Shown: positions 53,434-60,740, numbered from the stretch's first letter. The stretch: 64,000 nt of DNA from Pusillibacter faecalis (GCF_018408705.1 NZ_AP023420.1:2232001-2296000); one strand, 5' to 3'. Program-made: numbers and translations. Notes: generated from the sequence alone by a model not told the origin.

Positions 53434-54411
53434 CTATTTTGAATTGCTGAAACGGGATGCCCTGTAATTTTTGGGGGCAACACCGTATTTCTTCTTAAAG
53501 GCGGCCGCAAAATTGCTTGGCTTTCCATAACCGACAATCGTGGCGACCTCACCCACATTCCGATCTCCGTCCAGCAGCAGTTGAGCCGCCTGTATCAGGC
53601 GTTGTTCAATGATATATTGATGGATCGGCATACCGTAAAAAGAGGAAAATCCACGCGTCAGTTTGGTAAGGCTCAGATGTACCTGTTGAGACAGTTCTTC
53701 ACAAGAGGGGGCGAAGGCAAGCTGGCTGTCGATGATCCGCTTCGCCTCCATGATGGCGGTCCGCTCTGTCCGGGACATGGAAATATTTTTACCCATCAGA
53801 ATATCCAATTCCAGAACTTCCCCCAGATAGATAGACAGCAGCTCCAACAACTTGCCATCCAAATAGAGGTAGCCCAACCCTCCGCGATATTGAGAAAATT
53901 TGCTTATTTCCGATAGGACCTGCTCCATAACAGGGGTGACAGAAACTTTGGCAATGCCATTTAGGAGTTTCTTTTCGTAAGCCGCAATTTCCTGCCCGTC
54001 AAAGTAATCGGCAAGGAGTTGTGAAAAGTAGGGCGTAGGAATTTTAATGCTTTTGAATGAGAAGTTGCTGTCCTTTTTGTAACAAATATATTCTGTACCA
54101 TCATGTCCGGCATAAATACAAGACTCGTTTTTCTGAATGGCCATAGAGCGATGCCCATTCAAAATACCCCAGGAAATTCCATCGTTCAGGCAGAATATGA
54201 TCTGCATATATTCCTTGCTAACAGGTCCCTGCACATTCATATCAGAGCGATAATTCATCTGCCAGTCTGAAAGAATGACACCATGTTTGATTTTTGTTTG
54301 AGAAACCCGGCCTTGTCCAACCTCTGAAGGAATGTCCATAGTGATTGTCTGAGGGGTATTGGTTATTAAGTCATTATAAAGTTTAGCAAGATATAGATTA
54401 CTATGTGGCAT
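53434..54411 (-). CDS. AraC-family transcriptional regulator
   Basis: This 325-residue regulator has an N-terminal effector domain and a C-terminal AraC double helix-turn-helix (about residues 218-318: APSCEELSQQVHLSLTKLTRGFSSFYGMPIHQYI, then NVGEVATIVGYGKPSNFAAAFKKKYGVAPKNYR). It resembles YbtA-type regulators that activate siderophore transport genes on binding the siderophore. It is upstream of the ECF/ABC operon and under its own GTTAG box, so it should be made only when the repressor is inactive, then activate uptake genes. Confidence 0.9.
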   Translation of the reverse strand: MPHSNLYLAKLYNDLITNTPQTITMDIPSEVGQGRVSQTKIKHGVILSDWQMNYRSDMNVQGPVSKEYMQIIFCLNDGISWGILNGHRSMAIQKNESCIYAGHDGTEYICYKKDSNFSFKSIKIPTPYFSQLLADYFDGQEIAAYEKKLLNGIAKVSVTPVMEQVLSEISKFSQYRGGLGYLYLDGKLLELLSIYLGEVLELDILMGKNISMSRTERTAIMEAKRIIDSQLAFAPSCEELSQQVHLSLTKLTRGFSSFYGMPIHQYIIEQRLIQAAQLLLDGDRNVGEVATIVGYGKPSNFAAAFKKKYGVAPKNYRASRFSNSK

Positions 54412-54437
54412 AAGCCACCCCTTTCTAACCCACCATA

Positions 54438-54485
54438 GTTAGTGCCTGCTAATCTAATAATACTTGATTTTTTCTTGATGGTCAA
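54438..54485 (-). promoter_or_regulatory. araC promoter with GTTAG box G
   Basis: On the minus strand TTGACC (54480-54485), 17 bp, TATTAT (54457-54462). The box GTTAGTGCCTGCTAAT (54438-54453) starts 3 bp after the -10. One base of the arm deviates. Confidence 0.75.
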
Positions 54486-54552
54486 GAGAACTTCACACCA
54501 CGATGTTGTTGTATATTTTGCTCAAATCTGAATTGGTGATATCGGCATAGTA

Positions 54553-54603
54553 TTGACGTACTGCCAGAATTATGTTATACTAAAAAAGTTAGCAGACGCT
54601 AAC
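54553..54603 (+). promoter_or_regulatory. Promoter with GTTAG box H
   Basis: TTGACG (54553-54558), 17 bp, TATACT (54576-54581). The box GTTAGCAGACGCTAAC (54588-54603) covers the expected start. It faces away from the araC promoter and no protein gene follows. Confidence 0.8.
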
Positions 54604-54850
54604 TAGCGCGTAGAAACACAGTAAAAAGTAATAGACCCATTACTCTACCATCCTGTCTGAGATTAAGCGGTGGTACTTTTATTAAGAAGCGGATATAAAA
54701 TCGCAGGCATAAAATAACAAGGAAGAGTCCCTTGCCAAATAGAAGGATCCACTTATTAAGAAATACTGATGATGGGCCTGCGCATAGGATAAGCGGATCA
54801 ATCCGTAGAAAGGGGCATTGCTCATCAGAATGAAGCAATGCCCTTTTTCC
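54588..54850 (+). ncRNA. Candidate metal-regulated small RNA
   Basis: A GTTAG-controlled promoter is followed by about 220 bp without an open frame longer than a few codons, then by a terminator (54813-54847). A transcript of about 260 nt is predicted. This is the layout of iron-responsive small RNAs such as RyhB or FsrA, but the sequence is not related as far as I can tell. The terminator is shared with the convergent XRE gene, so its use by the plus-strand transcript is inferred. Confidence 0.55.
54813..54847. terminator. Terminator shared by small RNA and XRE gene
   Basis: The perfect 10-bp stem GGGCATTGCT/AGCAATGCCC has an 11-nt loop and TTTTTCC on the plus strand. On the minus strand CTTTCT follows, and the stem begins 8 bases after the XRE stop codon. 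Confidence 0.8.
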
Positions 54851-55216
54851 TTAGAGTTCTTCTGTTTCGCCCAATCCGCACTCTCGCTGACGTACATCAA
54901 GTATGGTATCCACAATAGCAGCAATGAGCATCCGCTCCTTTGGTGTACACTGCAGGATTATCTGTGCCAGATGCTTGCTCTCATTTTCCACTTCCTGTTG
55001 CGGCCCATAGAAGATAGCATCGGCAGATGCCCCCATAGCGCGGATAATCCGCACCATTACATCGGCCTTAGGGATTTTCTCACCGAGCTCGATTGCAGCC
55101 AAGTACCGTGGAGAGATATGGGCGCGCTCGGCAATTTGCTCTCTGGAATAACCAAGCCGTTCACGCTCCGCCCGCATTTGGGTACTGCAACCTTTAAATT
55201 CATCATTTATTACCAC
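54851..55216 (-). CDS. XRE-family regulator of Tn916-like module
   Basis: This 121-residue Cro/C1-type protein has its helix-turn-helix at about residues 22-50 (GYSREQIAERAHISPRYLAAIELGEKIP), followed by a helical tail. In Tn916-like elements a protein of this size and orientation (orf9) precedes the sigma-like orf7 and orf8 on the other strand, as here. It probably represses conjugation or excision genes. Confidence 0.85.
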   Translation of the reverse strand: MVINDEFKGCSTQMRAERERLGYSREQIAERAHISPRYLAAIELGEKIPKADVMVRIIRAMGASADAIFYGPQQEVENESKHLAQIILQCTPKERMLIAAIVDTILDVRQRECGLGETEEL

Positions 55217-55471
55217 CGGTGGTTCACCTCCGAATCACATTCTATGTTGTGCATGAATCGGATAAAATGCTCTACTGGTAGTGAGAAATAAGTTCTAATG
55301 GTTCATAGTAGGGGAAAAGGTGGAGAGAGAATGAGGTTGGCTATGCTGGTGGAGTAGCAGTCTGCCCCGACATATTATATCGGCCGGGACATTTGAAAAA
55401 GATTGATCTGGCCGGTGGGCACTTTGTCTGCGTTGGACATGAACCCATGGTTCCAAATAATCGACACCAAA

Positions 55472-55504
55472 CTGTCAAGCATTTTTTGCTTGGCAGTTTT
55501 TATA
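55472..55504 (+). terminator. Terminator-like hairpin before the sigma gene
   Basis: CTGTCAAGC pairs with GCTTGGCAG (one G-T pair) around ATTTTTT, and TTTTTATATT follows. In Tn916-type elements transcription into orf7-orf8 is attenuated, and this may be the attenuator. The 377-bp gap 55217-55593 has no other feature I can support. Confidence 0.65.
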
Positions 55505-55593
55505 TTGTGTGGCAAAATCGGCGCCCACTTTCGGGGAAAGGAGCGAAAGGGGACGAAGAAACCGCCTCCGCGGGTAGGGGAGGAGGTGATTTG

Positions 55594-56010
55594 ATGGAGA
55601 CCACACAGGCCACTCAGAAAAGAGTCCGTTACCAATTTGAGATATTCTGCATGAAGGTCATCGACGGAGAGCGGTGTGATTATCTCCGAAAACTGATGAA
55701 GAAGATGGGGTGGGAGTCCTCGTTTTCAGATTTGCCAGAAGCTGTGCTGACCAGTCTCTGCACCTTTGATAGCGATCCGGCAGAGCAGTATATCTTCCAT
55801 GTCTACGGGCATCGGATTCCGATTAGAAACGACCGGCTGGCGGAGATCCTCCTCGCACTCGGCGATGAGGGATACAGCATCCTGCTGCTGTACTACTCCC
55901 TTCAGCTCAGAGACCGGGAGATCGCTTCGCTCCTAGGGCTTTCCAGATCCAAGATACAGAAGGACCGAAAGATCCTATTCGATGAGTTGAAGAAACGGAT
56001 GGTGGAGTAA
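55594..56010 (+). CDS. Sigma-70-like factor of Tn916-type module
   Basis: This 138-residue protein has a sigma region 4-like helix-turn-helix (LQLRDREIASLLGLSRSKIQKDRKILFDELKKRM, residues 103-136). ATG 55594 has GGAGGTG upstream; an upstream frame from 55393 is not needed. It matches the orf7 type of Tn916-like conjugative elements. It lies 1 base before the orf8-like gene. In these elements the pair regulates excision and transfer. Confidence 0.88.
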   Translation: METTQATQKRVRYQFEIFCMKVIDGERCDYLRKLMKKMGWESSFSDLPEAVLTSLCTFDSDPAEQYIFHVYGHRIPIRNDRLAEILLALGDEGYSILLLYYSLQLRDREIASLLGLSRSKIQKDRKILFDELKKRMVE

Positions 56011-56011
56011 G

Positions 56012-56260
56012 ATGAAAAGAAAAAGCAGTATCCCAGAAGAAAAACTCCTGCCCTATGAAACCATTTGCGCTGCGACCAGAGGTGACCCGGAGGCAATGGA
56101 TGAGGTGCTGCGGCACTTTGACGGCTACATATCACACAAAGCCACCCGCATCTTTTACGATGAATATGGCCAGTCCTACTGTGGTGTGGATGTAGAACTA
56201 AAGCAGCGCATCCAAAACAAACTAATTGCCCGCATCATGGAACGGTTTAAACCTGAGTAA
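56012..56260 (+). CDS. Conjugative-transposon helix-turn-helix protein (orf8 type)
   Basis: This 82-residue protein has the HTH_16 pattern (LLPYETICAATRGDPEAMDEVLRHFDGYI) found in Tn916 orf8 and related elements. It is coupled to the sigma-like gene. The excisionase and integrase genes that normally follow are absent, so this is a remnant or rearranged module. Confidence 0.85.
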   Translation: MKRKSSIPEEKLLPYETICAATRGDPEAMDEVLRHFDGYISHKATRIFYDEYGQSYCGVDVELKQRIQNKLIARIMERFKPE

Positions 56261-56645
56261 ACATCCCCGTAGCCCCGGGCCGGGTATATGGTGTGTCCCC
56301 TCCATCTATCCGGCCTGGGGATTTCATGCGCCATAAGGCAACTTGGGTTGAATAATCAGCCTGCTATCCGTGAAATAGGTATAGCAGATGCGACATAATT
56401 GATGCGTTGGTTCTCAACATCCTAATGTATGGACTCCAAGGAATGGGAAATAAAATTGAAATATTACCGTTAATGCCTGTGGGGTAGGGGAAGGCAGAGA
56501 ATACAGTTAAAGCATATTTTCAGGTTATAAAAGAGTATATTAACTTTCTAAAGAATCGAAAGAAAAGCCACCCCAGGGGTGGCTTTTTAGTGTGTATCTT
56601 AGGGGGGAGACTTCCTTAACTCCCATCTTCCAGGTAGTCAGCGAC
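56261..56645. other. Intergenic stretch with two hairpins
   Basis: CCCCGGGCCGG (56273-56283) pairs imperfectly with CCGGCCTGGGG (to 56320) and is a terminator candidate for the HTH gene. AAAAGCCACCCC/GGGGTGGCTTTTT at 56563-56588 is a bidirectional terminator for the minus-strand cluster (T-run CTTTTCTTTC on that strand). Between them no gene is visible; this is where xis and int would be expected. Confidence 0.55.
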
Positions 56646-56849
56646 TTATCGCATTTTTTCGGGCTGATATGGCCGGGACACAAATTCGGCGCAGTCATCC
56701 GCCTCAGTGATATTGGGCGGACGGTCATGGACAAGTGAGAACCTGCAGATTCCATCTCGGTTATAGGCACAGGCACGGGACTCACAGACATCACGGTTAT
56801 CAACTCCTCCATGCTCAGGAGTGGCTTCGCCTTGTGCATCTGTACTCAA
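56646..56849 (-). CDS. Small Cys-rich protein (paralog of 43202-43684)
   Basis: This 67-residue protein has a proposed TTG start at 56849 overlapping the upstream stop (TTGA). It consists almost only of the module CESRACAYNRDGICRFSLVHDRPP plus ITEADDC, shared with the C-terminus of the protein at 43202-43684. Four cysteines suggest zinc binding. The start codon is uncertain. Confidence 0.6.
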   Translation of the reverse strand: MSTDAQGEATPEHGGVDNRDVCESRACAYNRDGICRFSLVHDRPPNITEADDCAEFVSRPYQPEKMR

Positions 56850-57142
56850 TTTTTCAAAATAAATGGGATCCCCGCTTGAAACGGGTAGAAGGTGAATGTG
56901 CCATCTCCCCATTTTCGGATGGCATGGCCGCCCTTTGCTTTGCGGAGGACAACCCGTTTAGACTTCGAAAACAGATGGGAAATATGACTCGCGCTGTACC
57001 GGCTTTCAAATTCAACGAGTTGCAGAATATATGATTTCCCAGTCTCTTTCACATCCATGACAATGCGGTATGCCTTGAGGATGTTTTCTGCATTTTCCGC
57101 TTTGAAACGCCCGAGCAGGGGGCCGGGGTTACTGCTGTCCAT
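56846..57142 (-). CDS. Protein of unknown function (gut-plasmid type)
   Basis: This 98-residue protein starts at ATG 57142, overlapping the previous gene by 14 bases. Its second half reads RVVLRKAKGGHAIRKWGDG, then TFTFYPFQAGIPF, a compact beta-rich fold. I recall similar small proteins in accessory elements of gut Firmicutes but not their function. It is part of a coupled minus-strand operon behind L3. Confidence 0.6.
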   Translation of the reverse strand: MDSSNPGPLLGRFKAENAENILKAYRIVMDVKETGKSYILQLVEFESRYSASHISHLFSKSKRVVLRKAKGGHAIRKWGDGTFTFYPFQAGIPFILKN

Positions 57143-57386
57143 CGTCACGGTCCTCCATTTCCCTATATTCGCAGTCAAGGAATTCCTCAAAGCAGGGCCA
57201 TATCTCCGTGTTAAATCCATACTCAAACTCCCAGTCATGGAAGATGGACTCCAGACTCAGCTCCGGCGACTCTTTTCGGAGTTGTTCCAGTTCGTCTATG
57301 AGATCTTTGAGTGTGTACCCGTGGGCAAGCATCCATTCGAGTTTGAACCGCTCATATGCAGCCTGTATTGCATTGGTTTCTGGCAT
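57129..57386 (-). CDS. Small acidic protein of unknown function
   Basis: This 85-residue protein starts at ATG 57386 with GGAGGAAG upstream. It is helical and very acidic (LIDELEQLRKESPELSLESIF, then DWEFEYGFNTEIWPCFEEFLDCEYREMEDRDD). Acidic proteins of this size can be DNA mimics or antitoxins, but nothing proves this. Confidence 0.6.
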   Translation of the reverse strand: MPETNAIQAAYERFKLEWMLAHGYTLKDLIDELEQLRKESPELSLESIFHDWEFEYGFNTEIWPCFEEFLDCEYREMEDRDDGQQ

Positions 57387-57421
57387 TTCAGCTTCCTCCA
57401 TAGCACGATTTGGATTAAAGG

Positions 57422-57955
57422 TCAGGCGCTTCGTTCCGCCCTTGTGAGCCTCCCGGAGGTCCATGCGCTTTTGTAGGTTCCGATGCTTGGTAGCCGATCC
57501 AGCAGGCATTTTTCAATCCCCTTTAGATAGGCTTGATAGTGACGGGATTGAAGGCCAGCGTAACTTTGACACCATGGCGGCTCTTTCTGGATGAGTTCCA
57601 CCGCCAGCGACCACTCGTTGTCCTCAAGGCAGATATAGAAAAGTGGGCTCTCCAAGATGGCCCGCTGGCTGCGGGAGATCCACCGCTCCGGGCGGACTCG
57701 CTTGAAACTGGGGAACATCTGCAGAAAGTTCGCCGTAAAGCACTCCAGAATGTCCTCCTCTTCCAGTTCCGTGGCAAGGTCATCATAGAGCCAAGTGCCA
57801 TCCGTCAATTCTTCATAGTCCAGATCCCGCATCAGGCGGGGCTCCGGGCAGTCGTCCGACGCGGCGTCTGCCCTGCGGAATACATGGAAATCATCATTGT
57901 CAATATAGTACAGGCCCTCGTAGCGGCCAAACACACAGCAATTCCCGCACCCCAC
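57422..57955 (-). CDS. Protein of unknown function with N-terminal Cys motif
   Basis: This 177-residue protein starts at GTG 57955 with GGAGGG upstream, immediately after the HD gene stop. It begins MGCGNCCVFGRYEG, a possible metal site, and continues with acidic helices (DDLATELEEEDILECF). The family is unknown. Confidence 0.6.
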   Translation of the reverse strand: MGCGNCCVFGRYEGLYYIDNDDFHVFRRADAASDDCPEPRLMRDLDYEELTDGTWLYDDLATELEEEDILECFTANFLQMFPSFKRVRPERWISRSQRAILESPLFYICLEDNEWSLAVELIQKEPPWCQSYAGLQSRHYQAYLKGIEKCLLDRLPSIGTYKSAWTSGRLTRAERSA

Positions 57956-57957
57956 TG

Positions 57958-58572
57958 CTATCCCTCCATTGACGCCAATTCGTCTAAGTAGGTTGCCTGG
58001 AGATCGGCAATGTGGAGTTGTAGCGCCAGCGGACAGATCGTATAAACTTTGCTGGTGTTGCGGTCGGTGAAGTCGCCCATATGGAACCGGATGGCCAGCG
58101 CCTCATCGCGGGTAAGATGCATATGCTCATTGATCAGAAAGACCGATTTCTCACCGTGGCCAAAGGGAAATTTCTCATCTACCGTGTAGAACGGCACAGA
58201 TTCCAAGTCGTAAGCACCGCGTTTATCAAACTTCGTGCCATGATCGGAGTAGACCTTCTGGTCTTTGAAGTCCAGCTTATAGGACTGGGTCTTACAGATG
58301 TCATGCAGCAGGGATACAATGGCGACGGATTCCACCTGTTTGGGCGGGAATAGCGCGTCCGTGCCCAACTCATTCATACAGTTGCGGCACATGCGCTGGA
58401 AAACATTCAGGGAATGTAGCACAAGGCCGCCGGCGAAACTGTTGTGGAACTTTGTGCTGGCAGGCGCCTCGAAGAAATCGGTAGCCAGCAACCGGTCCAA
58501 CAGCGAGTCTGAGCCAGTTCTGTGTATATATTTCTGGTATGCGGAAATGAAGGTGTCTTTTGGGTTCATCAT
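57958..58572 (-). CDS. HD-domain hydrolase-like protein
   Basis: This 204-residue protein has an HD phosphohydrolase pattern: H near residue 44-53 (HNSFAGGLVLHSLNV), the H-D pair in VSLLHDICKTQ near 90, GHGEKSVFLI near 138 and ADLQATYLDE near 190. Members hydrolyse nucleotides or cyclic nucleotides, or act as YfbR-like enzymes. ATG 58572 or 58569 is the start behind AAAAGGAG. It is the first gene behind leader L3. Confidence 0.8.
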   Translation of the reverse strand: MMNPKDTFISAYQKYIHRTGSDSLLDRLLATDFFEAPASTKFHNSFAGGLVLHSLNVFQRMCRNCMNELGTDALFPPKQVESVAIVSLLHDICKTQSYKLDFKDQKVYSDHGTKFDKRGAYDLESVPFYTVDEKFPFGHGEKSVFLINEHMHLTRDEALAIRFHMGDFTDRNTSKVYTICPLALQLHIADLQATYLDELASMEG

Positions 58573-58603
58573 AAAAATGCTCCTTTTCAAAGTCGTTTTT
58601 TAT

Positions 58604-58869
58604 ATCATCGGTGCGCCGCAGGGCGTACCGTAAAAACAGGGACGCCCCGGCCGCAGATGCGTCTGGGGAGATCTATATAAAAAAGGCATCCGAAGAATCC
58701 TCTCCGGACGCCTTGTGACTTCAGTATCAGATTGCATGTGGTCAAAAAGCAAAAAGCGCCCAAAGGCCAATCGCCTTTAGACGCTGTGCAACACGGATGA
58801 CTATAATTGCCGGAAGCAATTTCTGATACTGATTGACTTGATTATAATGCAGATCGCGCTAAATAGCAA
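58604..58869 (-). ncRNA. Leader RNA L3 with tandem terminators
   Basis: On the minus strand the promoter is TTGCTA (58864-58869), 17 bp, TATAAT (58841-58846). The leader has CAGTATC, the AATTGC/GCAATT hairpin, the linker GTCATCCGTGTT, a terminator (AGCGTCTAAAGGC pairing with GCCTTTGGGCGCT plus TTTTTG), TCACAAGGC, a second terminator (GGCGTCCG/CGGATGCC plus TTTTTTATATAG), and a GC-rich double hairpin shared with L5. It stands before the HD-protein operon. Confidence 0.7.
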
Positions 58870-58886
58870 TACCCTTGCACCAAGGA

Positions 58887-58915
58887 TTGCAATTCGGGAC
58901 ATACTCTGCTATACT
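58887..58915 (+). promoter_or_regulatory. Promoter of the Fic gene
   Basis: TTGCAA (58887-58892), 17 bp, TATACT (58910-58915). Downstream TGATAC is repeated and CTGATA/TATCAG forms a loose dyad. It is divergent from the L3 promoter, 17 bp between the -35 boxes. Confidence 0.7.
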
Positions 58916-58954
58916 GATACAAATTGATACTAAAAAATATCAGAGGTGAGCAAT

Positions 58955-60130
58955 ATGGAAGCGGCGCTGTTTGCGAAGATGATGTCGGACAAGAGCGTGA
59001 CCGATCTAAAGAAACTGGGCTATAAATATCCTCAGGCGGATATAGCCGAATTTATCGGCCTGTTGAAAACTGGATTTTACACAACGCTGCCGATGAAGGA
59101 CTTCAATGGAGAACCTCTGGTCTATCTGGAGAGTGTAGCCCAAGTCCACCTTTCGGCCGCCAAGATCTTGCTGACGCCGCACAATAGCAGCCAGCACTAT
59201 GGTATCAAGGCCATGGAGGATGAAATCGTATCGACCTTGACCATCGAGCAAATCGACACCTCACGTGACAGCGTCCGGAGGATACTCACTGGCTATGCGC
59301 CGGCCAGCGAAACTGAGAACCGCATTTATGGAATGAAGAAAGGGGTGGAGTTTATCGCAGACCCCAACCATCGGATTACGGAGGAAAATCTCCATCAGTT
59401 GTATGAGATGACGGTAGGGGACTTTCTGGCAGGAGAAGATCGTTTGTTGCCGGGCAATTACTACCGTCACGACAGCGTCTATGTCGTAGGCGACAAAGTG
59501 GAGCATATGGGGCTGCCTTGGAAGAAACTGCCGGAATATATGGCGGATTTGATCGCCTATGCAAATGCAGAAGGCTCAGACAATGATTTGTTGAAAGCGG
59601 CGCTGCTTCACTTCTATATCGCTTACCTGCATCCTTACTTTGATGGAAATGGCAGGATGGCGCGGCTGCTGCACCTGTGGTACTTAGTCCAACAGGGGTA
59701 TTCCTCCGCGCTGTTCATCCCGTTGTCCAGATATGTGGAAAGGAGCAGGAGGGGTTACTACGATGCCTACACACTCACGGAGCAGAATGCCCGCATCAGT
59801 GGTGTTTTGGATGTGACGCCGTTTCTGGTCTATTTCATTGAGCATGTCTATCATCAGTTGGAGGATGTGGCATCTTCGGCCTCCGCAATAGGTGCCTTTC
59901 AAGCTGTGTTGGAGCGGGGCGGCATTACAGAAAAGGAGAAGGACCTGTGGCATTTTGTCCTCTCGGCCTATGGCAATGGCGAGTTCTCCACAAAACAGTT
60001 GGAGCGTGACTTCGGTAATGCCGCATATGCCACTATCCTCAGTTTTGTCCTAAAGTTTGAGGAACTCGGACTTCTACAGTCTCAAAAGTATGGCAACCGG
60101 GTCAAATACAGCCTCCGACAGTGCGGCTGA
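58955..60130 (+). CDS. Fic-domain AMPylase-like protein
   Basis: This 391-residue protein starts at ATG 58955 with GAGGTG upstream. The Fic motif is complete: H226-P-Y-F-D230-G-N-G-R-M-A-R237, so it should transfer AMP (or another nucleotide part) to a target hydroxyl. An inhibitory-helix-like sequence T94-L-T-I-E98 lies before the catalytic core, placing it in the class with a built-in inhibitor, though the residue after Glu is Gln where Gly or Asn is usual. A winged-helix-like end (FSTKQLERDFGNAAYATILSFV) resembles a DNA-binding tail, as in self-regulated Fic proteins. No antitoxin gene is adjacent. Confidence 0.92.
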   Translation: MEAALFAKMMSDKSVTDLKKLGYKYPQADIAEFIGLLKTGFYTTLPMKDFNGEPLVYLESVAQVHLSAAKILLTPHNSSQHYGIKAMEDEIVSTLTIEQIDTSRDSVRRILTGYAPASETENRIYGMKKGVEFIADPNHRITEENLHQLYEMTVGDFLAGEDRLLPGNYYRHDSVYVVGDKVEHMGLPWKKLPEYMADLIAYANAEGSDNDLLKAALLHFYIAYLHPYFDGNGRMARLLHLWYLVQQGYSSALFIPLSRYVERSRRGYYDAYTLTEQNARISGVLDVTPFLVYFIEHVYHQLEDVASSASAIGAFQAVLERGGITEKEKDLWHFVLSAYGNGEFSTKQLERDFGNAAYATILSFVLKFEELGLLQSQKYGNRVKYSLRQCG

Positions 60131-60205
60131 TCATAAGCGTATTTTCTTTGAGGCAATAAGCAGATTTTCACACTCTAATAAAAGAAAAATGCGGGGTATC
60201 AGGAT

Positions 60206-60481
60206 ATGAGTCATAAACTATATTCTTCGGATTTCCAGCACCCGGATACAGGCGTGTTAATCCACTTCGTTTTGGATGAGGATGCGGAACTCCTTTGGCT
60301 GGAGCCTTGTGAGGCCACCTGTGAACAAAGAGAACGTGTTGAGTCTGAATATCAGGAAACCTCTGTATGGTGTAAACTGTTGGGAGAACATACCTGCAGT
60401 TCGGTCGCGGAGGCGAACCGGCTCATACAGTCCAGATACTCAAAATATCTGGCGAAAAACGGCTGCTTCCCGACGGACTGA
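60206..60481 (+). CDS. Small protein of unknown function
   Basis: This 91-residue protein starts at ATG 60206. It is acidic in the middle (FVLDEDAELLWLEPCEATCEQRE) and ends YLAKNGCFPTD. No family is recognised. It lies between the Fic gene and leader L4. Confidence 0.55.
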   Translation: MSHKLYSSDFQHPDTGVLIHFVLDEDAELLWLEPCEATCEQRERVESEYQETSVWCKLLGEHTCSSVAEANRLIQSRYSKYLAKNGCFPTD

Positions 60482-60535
60482 TTCAGTAATGGCAGCGTTG
60501 ATAATTGGAAGTGCGCGAGCGATTCTACTTTCTGC

Positions 60536-60740
60536 TTGCAATCTCTGGAGTATTCCGATATAATTCAAACATACAGTATCCGTTGTTCGTCGAAGACGAG
60601 CACAGTAACCGTGTTTCAAAGCACCCGGAAGCCGCAAGGGCTTTTGGGTGCTTTTTGCGTTTCAACAACGCAGATTGATTGAGGACAGTATGTTCACAAG
60701 GCGCATGAGGTATTTCAGCCCATGTGCCTTTTTATATAGA
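60536..60740 (+). ncRNA. Leader RNA L4 with tandem terminators
   Basis: The promoter is TTGCAA (60536-60541), 17 bp, TATAAT (60559-60564). The leader has CAGTATCCGTTGTT, a TCGTC/GACGA hairpin, AGTAACCGTGTTTCAAA, a terminator (AGCACCC/GGGTGCT plus TTTTT, 60618-60656), TTCACAAGGC and a second terminator (GGCGCATG/CATGTGCC plus TTTTTATATAGA, 60698-60735). Many positions match L1 exactly. The gap on to gene 60922 holds only a 14-codon frame from 60786. Confidence 0.7.

Noticed and set aside
54599-54924. Minus-strand frames of about 80 codons in the small-RNA region
   Set aside because: No ribosome binding site, hydrophobic mirror-type composition, and overlap with the terminator and the XRE gene.
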